Shown in pieces: positions 18,440 to 28,342 of a DNA stretch of 64,000 nucleotides (within the stretch, counting starts at the first letter, position 1; every line of letters begins with the position of its first letter). Source of the stretch: Nitrobacter sp963807355 (lineage in GTDB: Bacteria; Pseudomonadota; Alphaproteobacteria; Rhizobiales; Xanthobacteraceae); the NCBI GenBank assembly GCA_963807355.1, contig CAWEBX010000015.1, forward strand, positions 6,855 through 70,854. The letters are read 5' to 3'. The notes beneath the pieces were generated by a model. That model saw only the letters and a list, made by a program, of their open reading frames with translations. It did not search any database and was not told the origin of the DNA. The translations under genes were made by a program, and so were the position numbers.

Positions 18440-18545
18440 TTTTTCGAGCGAAGTGGATACTGGTTCTTCGTGCAAAGAACGCGTCAAGTCGGAACCGCAC
18501 AGATCCGCTTCTGAATCCATCAGAAGCGGAAAGGCTCTAATTATA
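18440..18545. repeat. Dispersed palindromic repeat, copy 1
   Basis: A unit of about 105 bases built as TTTTTCGAGCGAAGTGGATAC, then CGCGTCAA, ending in an imperfect palindrome CGCTTCTGAATCCATCAGAAGCG and GGCTCTA. The same plan recurs at 57164-57268. Such intergenic palindromes are scattered in many Rhizobiales genomes. It lies just downstream of the giant exoprotein gene, where it might also act as a transcript end. Confidence 0.7.
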
Positions 18546-18629
18546 AGCTGCTTATCCAATTTAGATGACATATGGGGTTAGATGAATACCCTATGCCGTC
18601 CCAAGTCCAACAATCTTCTCTTGCTTTGG

Positions 18630-21600
18630 TCATGCAGCGAGCTGCGCGCGGAACAGGACGTCGACGCCATAGCCCGTCGAGTTGTACGAGCTGGTCGGGA
18701 ACAGGCTCGAGCCTCCATAAGCGTACACGCCGTTGCCGCCGACTGACGACGATGACGGAGCCGTCAGCGGTCCATTCGTAACGGAATTGTTGAACAGCCC
18801 GGGATCGGCCGCGTAGTTTCCTGAACTGTGATATGAAGCGACGTATGTCGTATTGGCGTTGATCGCGACAGGTGATGCGAATTCCACCTGCTGCCAGCCG
18901 CTTGCCGTTTCGTTGGTGAACGTCGCCGTCGCCAGCAATGTACCGCTGGCGCTCCAAAGGTTGCCGACATGAGTGCCGACGTCTTGGGCACTCTTGTAGA
19001 AACGGATGCCGGTGATCTGCCCGTCGCTCGATGCTCGGAACCTCATGCCAAGCTCAACCGAATTCGGGTCTGCAACCGAAGTCATCGCTGGGACGTAACT
19101 CGAGTTGAACAGGCTCACGGTCGATGAAGACGCTGGATTGATGGAAAGGCTCGCCGTTGCGGTCGCTGTGCCGCCCCGTCCATCAGAGATCGCGTAATCA
19201 AACGAGGCCGAGCCGTTGTATCCGGCATCTGGCGTGAAAGTGATTGTGTTGGTCTGCGCGTTGAACGTGGCAACGCCATGAGAGCTGTTGTTGACGCCTG
19301 TCACCGACAGCGCATCGCCATCCGGATCGCTGTCATTGGCGAGCAACGTCGCAACAGGAATCGTGAGGATGGAGCCTTGCGTGCCGCTGAGGCCGCTGTC
19401 GTTAGCGGCGATCGGCGATCGATTAGCGCCCGCGGTGGCCGGGCTGAACATCACATCGACCCAATAGTTGGTCGCGCCATAGCTGCTGTTGGGGAACAGG
19501 TTGGTACTGCCATAGGCGTAGACGCCATTTTGGGAACCCGGCGCGCTCAACGGCCCATTCGTGTAGGTGGCGTTGAAGTAGCCGCTCGTCGACGTGTAGT
19601 GGCCGTTGCTATGGTAGCTGGCGACGTAGGTTGTCCCGGCTGTAATTGCGATCGGATTACTGAATGTTACGGTTTGCCAGCCGCTGGAGGTCTCATTGGT
19701 GAAGGTCGCAGTCGCCAGCAACGTGCCAGTGCTGCTCCACAGCGTTCCGGTATGGGTGCCGGTATCGCTGGCGCCTTTGTAGTATTTGATACCGGTGATC
19801 GTGCCGTCGCTCGAAGCCGCGAACCTGACACCGAGATTGACCTGAACGTTATCCGGATCGGAGAGCGAGGTCGGAATGCTTGAAGGCGAGAACAGACTGA
19901 CGGTTGGAGGCGTTACGTTCAGGTTCACCGTCGCATTTGCGGTGCCGCCGTGGCCGTCCGACACCGTGTATTGGAAACTTGCTGCTCCGGTGTAGCCGGC
20001 GACAGGAGCAAACAAAACAGTGTTGGTCTGTGCGTTAAAGGTCGCTGTTCCGTTGACGGAACTTCCGTTGACGATTCCCGTGATGGTGAGCGTATCATTG
20101 TTGGGGTCAGTATCATTGGCGAGCAACGAAGAGGCCTGGATCGACAAGGTCGAATCCTGAGAAACCGTCAGGCCGCTGTCATTGACCGCGACCGGCGGCT
20201 GGTTGGGCGGCGCATTGACGTTGAGGCTAACGGTGGTGCTGGCGGTGCCGCCTTTGCCATCGGAGATGGCATAAATGAACGATGCAGGCCCTGTATAGCC
20301 TGCAGTGGGCGTGAAGGTCACCGTGTTGGTTTGAGCGTTGAAGGCCGCTGTTCCGTTGACGCCTCCATTGGCTGCGGTAATGACCAATGTGTCATTGTCC
20401 TGATCGGTATCGTTGGCCAGCAACGTCGCGGCGGATATCGAAAGGGCAGTGCCTCGTGTCGTCGTGAAGCCGCTGTCGCTGACGGCGACCGGAGGATGGT
20501 TGCTCGAGGGTAGGATCGTCAGGCTGACCGTGGCGTTAGCGGTGCCTCCGTTACCATCGGAGATGGCGTAAGTGAACGAAGCAGGACCAGTGTAACCTGG
20601 CGTCGGCGTGAAGGTCACCGAATTCGTGTTCATGATATAGGCGGCGGTACCGTTGACCCCTACACCGGCGCCGGTGATGGTCAACGTATTGCCGTCAGCA
20701 TCAGTATCGTTGGCCAGCAGCGTGGCCGCTGCAATCGTCAGTGTGTTGTCCTGGGGTGTGGTGAAACCGCTGTCGTTGTTCGCGACCGGAATATGATTGG
20801 TGCTGCCACCCCCCGAACTAAAGATCACGTCGACCCAATAGTTGGTCGCGTTATAAGAGTTGTTCGGGAAAAGGGTACCGCTGCCATACGCGTAGAGGCC
20901 GTTGCCACTGGCAGGTGCGGTGAGGACGCCGCTCACATGGTTGGTCGAGAAGTAGTTGGTCGTCGAAACATAGTGGCCATTGCTTTTATAGCTCGCCACG
21001 TAAGTAGTCCCGGCGGTGATAGTGACCGGATTGGCAAATGTGGCGACCTGCCACCCGCTGGCCGTCTCGTTCGTGAATGTGACGGTGGCCAGCAGCGTAC
21101 CTGTGCTGGTCCACAACGAGCCGGTGTGCGTACCGGTGTCGCCGGCGCTCTTGTAATATCTAATCCCGTCGATAACGCCATTGGCGGATGACGTGAACCG
21201 TACGCCGAGATTGACCGGAACATTATCCGGATCGGATAAAACGGCAGGTACGTCCGAGCTTGAGAACAGCGAGACGCTATTCTGCGGGTCGAGAACGTTC
21301 ATGTGAACGATCGCGGATCCGGTGGCTCCGCGACCATCAGAGATGGCATAGCCAAAACTCGCGGGTCCAACATAGCCCGGATTCGGCGTGAATGTGATGA
21401 CGTTGGTCTGGCTGTTGAACGAAACGGTTCCGCCTGTTGCTGCGCCGACCCCGCTGATCGACAGAATGTCGCCATTGGGATCGATATCGTTGGCTAAAAG
21501 CGTCGCAGCAGAGAACGTGATCGGTGTGTTCTGGACTGCGGTGAAACCATCGTCGTTATAGCCGACAGGCGGCTCATTGACGGTATTGGCGGAACTGAAG

Positions 21601-23852
21601 ATGACGTCGATCCAGTAGTTAACGCCGTTCGATGCCGTTGTCGGAAACGCATTGGCAAGACCGTAACTGTAATAACCGTTTGCAGAGGTTACCGTGAGCG
21701 GGCCACTGGTATAGGTGGTGGTAAAGTAGTCAGAGCTATTAGCGTAGTACCCATTGCTGTGATAGCTCGCAACGTATGTGGTGCCGGCCGCGATTGAGAT
21801 CGGATTGGCGAATGTAATGGTCTGCCAGCCGCTGTTGGTCTCTTGCGTGAAGGTCGCGGAGCCCAGCAGCGTGCCCGTGCTGCTCCATAGCGAACCCACG
21901 TGCGTGCCGCCGTCGCCGACGCTCTTGTAGTATCTGAGGCCGACGATCGTTCCTGATTGACTTGAGGAGAACCTGACGCCGAGATTGACGGCGTTGGTGT
22001 CACTATCGGTCAGGATTGTCGGGGTGCTGGACGGCGAGAAGAGCGATACGGCGGGAGCGGGAGCGACGTTGATGACGGTCCCCTGGTGCGGAGCCTCCAT
22101 GTTGACGTTGTCGTCGACAGAGCGAGAGCGAATATCGTAAGTGCCGCCGGTTATCGGAACGAATGTGTAGCTCCAGTTCTCGTAGCCGGTTGCGCGCTGC
22201 CATGTTGTTCCGCCGTTCGTCGAAACCTCGACGACGGCGACCAGTCCGCCCCCGGCATCGGTAGCCGTTCCGGTGATCGTGATCGGTTGCGCCGCGGTGT
22301 AGGAACCGCTTGTCGTGGGAGACGTGATGACAGACGTCGGCGCGATGGTGTCGGTGGACTGCGAGGCAAGCACGAGGCTTTGCATCAGACGTCTGTGGCT
22401 GGATGCCCATCTCCGCGAACAGGTTTACCATGGCCTGTTGGACGTTTGGATCGGTCGGGGTGGCCTCGTTATCGTGATTGTGAATCGAGACCCCAACTCC
22501 AATAGACCGTTCCGGCACCGAACACCAAGGCTCCGCTTGGAGCGCGATAGAGTGTCAGACTGTGCGTCGCGGTACCGGGGCCGGTTGTGATGCCATTGTC
22601 AAGCAGCAGGGTATTGACGTCGAGCGTCGTAGACGAAAGGGGGATGAGGCCAGCGGGGCGAAAGCCGTTATCCACATCGGAGTCCCACTCGTAACCGAGC
22701 AGGTTGGGGACCAGCGAATAGACCTGACCCGGCTGGATATTGGCGACGTCGGTGTTGGACCAGAAGCGGAAGTTGGAAAGATCGTACGGTATCTGAATGG
22801 TGTCGAGCCGATAGGAATCGACGGTAAACATGGTGCCGGTAACGTTGTTCTCTGGCAGGCCAGCGCCCCATTGCGGGTCGCGCCAGGTTGCGGTCGTATT
22901 GCCCGGATCGGTGTCAGCATTAGCCCAGGTTTCCTTGTAGGCAACCATCGTCTTGTAGGGCGTGCCACTGCCGTCGATGCTCGATTCCCAACGAAACTGC
23001 CAATACATCTCATTGCCGCTGAGGAATGCGAGGTTGACGCCGGCATCGCGCGCAGCCTCGACGTTCGAGCGCTGCTCCGCAGACCAATATTCATCGTGGC
23101 CGACTGACAGAAAAGCCTGGCTGTTGAGCAGTTGTGCGCCGTCACGGGCGGTATCGATGCCGGAGATGTAGTTGACATCGTAGCCGTTCTGCTCAAGCCA
23201 TCGGATTGTCGGATACTCAACGCTGAAGATGAAATCCTGTGGACCCGAGGAATAGCCGCCGTCACGGGTGATGATCGGGCGATTGTAGCTGACGGCACTG
23301 GAGCGACCTGCCTTGCCGCCTTGCGTCAACGCCGCCGTAAAGATTGTAGCCGCCCCACCAGTTATAGGCCTGCCACGTCGTGTCCGACGTTTGGAATGTG
23401 ATGTCGCTCGGGGCTTCGTCATCCCGAACGATAAAGGGAATGATGTTTTCCCCACCGGTATCGAGGCGCGTCAATTTGGCGAAGTAGACGCCCGACGTCG
23501 CCTCTAGAGGAACATCCCAGGACGCCGACACCGACCAATTGCCGGCATCGACGAGCTTTCTCGTCGGGTCGAAAGTCGGTACCGGCTGAATCTGCGCGGT
23601 GGAAAGCGATTGATTGATGGTATCGACCTTACGGGCGCCGTCGCCATTGTAGTAGCCGATCCGGTAGATATCGATACGGTAGTTGGTGGCGTTGGTATTG
23701 ATCTTGAAGTCAACGCGCTCGCCATGATCGACCGTGAATTGTGCGGCGAATCCCTCGATGCTGCTGTCGCCCGCACCGATCAGCCACTCGCTCTCAGGCG
23801 TCCCCTGCTTCATGTTTTCAAGCACGATCGCATTGGGCGTTGCCGCCGCCAT
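18630..23852 (-). pseudogene. Giant exoprotein: dimethylformamidase-like head, cadherin-like and DUF4082 repeats; three frameshifts
   Basis: Start ATG 23852 (MAAATPNAIVLENMKQG). Residues about 1-470 resemble the large subunit of N,N-dimethylformamidase (SVGHDEYWSAEQR, FLSGNEMYWQFRWES, TVYWSWGLD). Then one Ig-like domain (IAPTSVITSPTTSGSY), four DUF4082 modules (each opening VSLF.....P, containing GTTYVASYHSNG, ending YWVDVIFS) and five cadherin-like modules (LLANDTDxxxDxLTITG...GYTGPASFTYAISDG). Total about 1740 residues. Extra single bases at about 23330 (GCAAGG), 22487 (GATTCAC) and 22392 (ACGTCTG) split it; from 22385 to the stop at 18630 the frame is open for 1251 codons. No signal peptide is visible, which fits type I secretion; the broken type I system at 13-17 kb is the nearest candidate. 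No RTX repeats. Likely a surface or matrix protein. Confidence 0.8.
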
Positions 23853-23920
23853 CGTCGTCAGCGACCTTTGGATTTCCGTGCTCCCAGTCGGGAGGGACAA
23901 GATGACGATTGCTGCGCTTC

Positions 23921-24405
23921 TTGCTGGCCGAGGCGATGCTCGACAACGCCATGCTGAAGGAAAAAACTGGTGACGCCCGTTGCGAAGCGGCCGGCTGTGG
24001 CTCACCTTTGTTCCCAATACGAGGTCAGTCAGCGGCGGGCGTGTTCAGCGATCGGTGTCGATCGTACATCAGTGCGCTATCGCAGCTGACGTTCGGACGA
24101 CGGAGCCATTCGGGTCCGGTTGCGAGAGGTGGCAACAACGCGGCGGCGGTTTGGTTATCGCCGTCTGCTTCTCATGATCCGGGGCGAAGGCTGGAAGATC
24201 AATCACAAGAAGTTGCGGCGTCTGTATGCCGAGGAACGGCTCCAGGTGCGCAGACGTGGCGGACGCAAGAGAGCACTGGGAACAAGGGCACCGATGACGT
24301 TGCCGCAAGGTTCGAACCAACGCTGGTCGCGGGACTTCGTCAGCGACACGCTGACCGACAGTCGCAGGTTCCGCATGCTGGCTGTCGTCGACGACTTCAC
24401 CCGAT
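23921..24405 (+). mobile_element. IS3-family remnant, copy D (same element as 63262-64000)
   Basis: Begins inside orfA (LAEAMLDNAMLKEKTGD). orfB follows with VRLREVATTRRRFGYRRLLL, MIRGEGWKINHKKLRRLYAE, LPQGSNQRWSRDFVSDTLTD and RMLAVVDDFTR, where it stops at the first catalytic Asp. Both element ends are missing. Its right break touches a galE fragment, and its left break lies 70 bases from the exoprotein start. Confidence 0.75.
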
Positions 24406-24406
24406 G

Positions 24407-24747
24407 TCATCGAGATTATGATGCTTCGGCACAGCCTCGATCGGCGTGCCCGTCTTCGCTCGTGTTGTTCTCATAGTACGCAAAAGATCAGTAACAGATT
24501 CTGAAAATACGACTGATCCAGCAAAATGGATTATTACATCGACCTTGTTCGATCTGATTGTTTTGGAAAAGTTCGGCGTCGCCGATATCGCCGACGATCA
24601 AATTGGCTTCCGGAGCTACGGTCGATTTAAATCCCGTAGAGAGTTCGGTCAACGACGCCGACGTCGTCGCCGGCTAATAACTCCCAAACCATATGGCTGC
24701 CGAGATAACCAGCTTCTCCTGTAACAAGTACGGCCAAAAATACTCAC
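24407..24747 (-). pseudogene. galE: UDP-glucose 4-epimerase N-terminal fragment
   Basis: From GTG 24747 (GAGGTGAGT context) the minus strand reads VLVTGEAGYLGSHMVWELL, the NAD-binding GxxGxxG of GalE. It continues through frameshifts with VVGDIGDAEL-like text and IIHFAGSVVFSESVTD to AVPKHHNL. It ends at the IS3 copy D border, before the catalytic YxxxK. GalE interconverts UDP-glucose and UDP-galactose for EPS. About one third of the gene remains, so it is inactive. Confidence 0.6.
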
Positions 24748-24754
24748 CTCTTTT

Positions 24755-26308
24755 TCATCTTTCTGAATCAGTCATGACAGAAGGACGACACAACGGAAGG
24801 TTATATTCGCATCCCTGATCGAGCGAGAGAAATTTCGACATGGGGACTAGCGATCTCCTCGCACGTTCAATTGGTGCTACGGCGAGGCAGTCTGGGATAA
24901 ACGATTGCGAACTGGTTTGGGACGCGTCGTCGGTGCGGACATCGAACATCCACATGCCGCTGCCAAGCAGGAAAATGACCAAGACATAAGGCGCATCCCA
25001 CACATGGACGGTACATACGGCGAGGATGACTCCACATATCGTGATGATGAGACCCTTACGGCATTGCGCTGCCTGGAATGGAAGATTTTTCAGCCGTCCC
25101 AGACCGAAGCAAACCGAAAGAAAACTACCGGCTATGAACAAAAGGCCGGGGATACCGTAGGAGACGGCCGTGCCCAACCAAAAGTTATCAATACTGCCGC
25201 CCATCCAAGATGGACGTTCCCAGTCGTTCAAGCCAACTCCAAAGATCGGATGCTTCATCACCGATTGTGTCCCGTAGTTCCAGATATGGACGCGCATGTA
25301 GGAAGTGTCCGCGTTGAACGTCAGGTATGAAATAAAGACGTCGATGGGGCTACGGTTGGAGATGGCGTCCACGACAAAATAGGCAGTAAGCACGATTGTG
25401 GCCAATATGACCCAACGCCGCGTCACGGCTCGCAGTGACCTTGTCCCAGCCTATCAACATCGCCTGGACGACAACCGACAGGATCGCTCCGGAGGAAAGA
25501 GAGGAGAGGACCGCCATGGCCACAAAACCCGGACTTAATCGGCTCAAAAGTGAGCTGCGAAGGACATAAAAGCTGAGAGCGAACGCGGTTGAACAAACGA
25601 CGCCGAACAGAATGAAATGCTCAAAGGTGCCCTGTGCTCTTCTGAGGCCAAATCTCGCTTCGCTGCCAACGACATCGTAAACGGAAAATACCGATCCGAA
25701 CAATTGGATGAAGAATCGGCGAGCCTGCAACATTCTCATAAATGGCAAACGGAAGAAGAAAAATTACCATTAGCGCGAGGTATTTCACCATCCGCTGGAA
25801 TGCGATGACGTCTCGAATGTATCGCCTAGCGAAAAGGAATGCTCCGAATGTCTCGATGACGAATATGCCTGCAGATTGCAGGCCATCGATGCCGTGGTGG
25901 CTCAACAATACGATCGCGCCCCACGCAGCGGTCAAGAGCATGAAAATGTCCGGCAATCGTATTCGCCCGACCGAGCCCGATAGCCACGCGATCAGGCATG
26001 GAATGAAGGTCGCTATCAGCACCAGCCGGTATGGCGAGAGGCGCACTGTGCCTAAGTAGAAGAGAACCGGCGATGCTAACGTGAAAATGAAAATTGGAAT
26101 GAGGATGGATGGCTTTGAGCGCCGGACCGGTTGCGCAGCCGCAACTCCTCGGACGACGGAAGGTTGCAAGCGTCCGATCCGGTGATGCGCTCTGTGTGGC
26201 TATGCGTTCCAACCGGCTCATCCCTTACGATAAACGGCTTGATCGCTTCGGTGCGAACAGTAGCGTCTGATGCTTGTCGGATACAACGAAAATTTTCCGA
26301 CCCATCAT
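24755..26308 (-). pseudogene. EPS polymerase / O-antigen ligase-type membrane protein (Wzy-like), frameshifted
   Basis: Multi-helix membrane protein in at least three frames. N-terminal piece from 26169: SILIPIFIFTLASPVLFYLG, YRLVLIATFIPCLIAWLSG, AIVLLSHHGIDGLQ. Middle piece: SEARFGLRRAQGTFEHFILF. C-terminal piece: MKHPIFGVGLNDWERPSW (the conserved IFGVGxxxW of Wzy_C proteins) and ITICGVILAVCTVHVWDAPY. A cytosolic leader probably starts at ATG 26308 (MMGRKIFVVSDK), with more indels. The family joins lipid-linked repeat units in the periplasm. Indels near 25705 and 25440 are clear. Confidence 0.7.
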
Positions 26309-26326
26309 GGTAAAAATTTCATCCTG

Positions 26327-26362
26327 CGTCGGGTCGGCAGACTTAAGGGCATCTGCCCGACG
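26327..26362. promoter_or_regulatory. Intercistronic hairpin between deacetylase and polymerase
   Basis: Nested stem: CGTCG with CGACG outside and GGCAGA with TCTGCC inside, loop CTTAAGGGCA. In the minus-strand transcript it lies between the stop of the deacetylase gene and the start of the polymerase gene. No U-run follows directly, so it may be an mRNA-processing or attenuation hairpin rather than a full terminator. Confidence 0.4.
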
Positions 26363-26373
26363 ACCTCACGAAG

Positions 26374-27099
26374 TTATCGATATCGCCAGCGCATCAGCGG
26401 CCGGTAGAGTCCCAGTTTCGTGCTGACCTTCCAGGCAAAGCCGCGTTTGGTGTCCGGATCAAGCAAGTGCTGGCGCATATATTCCGCGTCCATGTTGTTC
26501 GTCAGACAAAGTCGGGAATAGAGAAAGGGTTCAAAGCCGCGATGATATCCAAGCTGGATCGTGAAGAGATGTGTGTAGCCGGCCCCTAGGGCCGCATCCC
26601 AAACCCGCCGGGAAAAGCGTCCGTATGGAAAGGCGAAAAGGGTAACCTCTTTCCCGAGGCGATCCTCCAGCATCGATTTCGACATCTTGAGTTCGCGATC
26701 GAGTTCAACGTCCGAGACAGTTGTCAGATCAGCGTGGGCCATCCCATGTGAGCCGATGACGCCGCCGCCTCTGCTAATTTCCTCGATCATCGCCCAGTTC
26801 ATGCGTCCCGCCGCACCCACGAAATCGACCGGGATAAAGGACATGAAACCCGGAATTCGACCGGTCGTTACGTAACGAGTGTAGACATGCGTGTAGTCCG
26901 ACAGAAAACCATCGTCGAAAGTGAGCAGGATCTCGCTATTGTGATCGGCCTTCGGATGAGAGCAACGGTCTATGAAGCTCTGAGGCGAGATCAGCATATC
27001 TCCGCAAAGCGCAAGATGCGCATCGAATGCATCATGCGTCAGGCACCACGCATTCGAGGGCGAAGCTTCAACCAGTTCATGATAATTCAGGACGATCAT
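26374..27099 (-). CDS. EPS-locus polysaccharide deacetylase
   Basis: Intact, 241 residues from ATG 27099 (MIVLNYHELVEASPSN). This start is chosen because it overlaps the upstream glycosyltransferase stop as ATGA. NodB-like motifs: YHE in the first strand, LLTFDDGFLSDY (metal Asp), IGSHGMAHADLT (metal His pair), LFAFPYGRFSRRVW. No signal peptide, so it may act in the cytoplasm on lipid-linked sugars or be exported otherwise. The family removes N-acetyl groups or acts on related carbohydrate esters. It belongs to the minus-strand operon 29869-24407. Confidence 0.85.
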   Translation of the reverse strand: MIVLNYHELVEASPSNAWCLTHDAFDAHLALCGDMLISPQSFIDRCSHPKADHNSEILLTFDDGFLSDYTHVYTRYVTTGRIPGFMSFIPVDFVGAAGRMNWAMIEEISRGGGVIGSHGMAHADLTTVSDVELDRELKMSKSMLEDRLGKEVTLFAFPYGRFSRRVWDAALGAGYTHLFTIQLGYHRGFEPFLYSRLCLTNNMDAEYMRQHLLDPDTKRGFAWKVSTKLGLYRPLMRWRYR

Positions 27100-28263
27100 A
27101 GACTTTGTATCAGCTCCGACACGCGCCGCCCCCAGACCTGCCAATTCAGCCGCGTCTCGAAGGCGTCACGGCTCGATTGTCTCAGGCGTTCCAGCCGGTC
27201 CGGGTTCGCGAATATCTCGGAGATGACCGTCGCATAGTCCGTCTTCGTCGCATTCGGCGGCACCAAGATGCCGGTCTCGCCCTCGCGTACGGCATAGGGC
27301 ACCCCACCGGTGGCGCGCGCAATGCTCGGCACGCCATGGGCCGCCGCTTCGCAGAACACAATGCGGATAGCAATCCGCTCGGGTCGGCAACAGAAAGAAA
27401 TCCGCGTCGCGATAGAGTTGATCCAGTCGGTCGCGCTGTTCGCGATCGTTCTTGTCGAGGTAAGGGATAATCGTCAGACCATCCTGGGAGACAGGCTTGG
27501 GCGGCGTGCATCCGCAGATCACGAGTTCTGTCTCGACGCCTCTGGCTCTTAGTTCGGCAAGGGTCTCGACCGCGGTGTCCGCGCCTTTCTCTTCCCAGTT
27601 GACACCGATGAAGAGTAGCCGACACGGACCCGGCTTGCGGCTCCAAGGACAGAACCGCGGTCCGGCGCCTCTTTGAGGTTCGCGCCCCAGGGAACGACAT
27701 GCACCCGCGCAGGATCGGCACCGTAATCCCTAACGGCGGATTCTGCTGCCCATTGCGACGGATAGAGGATCAAATCAGCGCGCGCGATTGTATCGCGTTC
27801 CAGCCGTTCCGAAGTTTCGCGAGCGGCGCGTGACAGGTTTCGATAATTCGGATGATAGTCCTCAATCAGCCGAAAGGTCGCGTCGGACGCATAGACGAGG
27901 GGAACGCCGGCGGGCACGTTCCAGGCGAAGGTGGATCCGGCGGGCGCGAACACGACATCGGGCGAGACCGCGCGGATCTTGCGCGCCGCGTCCGTCGAGT
28001 ACTGTGCGACGACGGGAGCCGCCTGGAATGGGGAGAGGCCCCGCCTGCGAAAGGTGCGGCAAAGTTTAGAATACGCTTTGTATAATGGAAGGATCGGCGC
28101 ACTCAGGGGGCCGATATGAATAATATCGTTGCCTTCGTTTGCGAGCGATTTCGACATGTGGAATGGAGTACCGGACCAGAACCTCACGTTGCTTCCATCG
28201 CCGATCGTGACGAAGGCGATCCGTCGCGCTGCTTGGCTGCCCGATATGTGATTCCGATTCATT
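27096..28263 (-). pseudogene. Family 4 glycosyltransferase, two frameshifts
   Basis: Start ATG 28263 with CAGGAGAAC upstream. N-terminal Rossmann domain: RRIAFVTIGDGSNVRFWSGT, GNDIIHIGPLSAPILPLYKA, DVVFAPAGSTFAWNVPAGVP. C-terminal domain: LLFIGVNWEEKGADTAVETL, ELVICGCTPPKPVSQDGLT, ADFFLLPTRADCYP, VFCEAAAHGVPSIARATGGV (the GT4 EX7E-type region) and WQVWGRRVSELIQSL. Extra bases at about 27620 and 27362. It would transfer a sugar from a nucleotide donor to the growing lipid-linked EPS unit; donor unknown. Coupled to the deacetylase by ATGA. Confidence 0.85.
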
Positions 28264-28342
28264 TTGTTCTCCTGCAGGAGAGCTTTTGACAATACGAGAC
28301 GGTTATGCGGATTAGTAGTGAAGCGTTGTTCGGATCTGGTCT

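Noticed and set aside
19278..20513. Two plus-strand open frames of 201 and 187 codons with repeated texts such as VDPIVGR and VIGEQRR
   Set aside because: The repetition only mirrors the DUF4082/cadherin repeats of the opposite strand.
18570..23960. CRISPR array suggested by regularly spaced similar sequences
   Set aside because: Repeats are long, diverged and in frame with protein modules; there are no short identical repeats with unique spacers, and no cas genes in the window.
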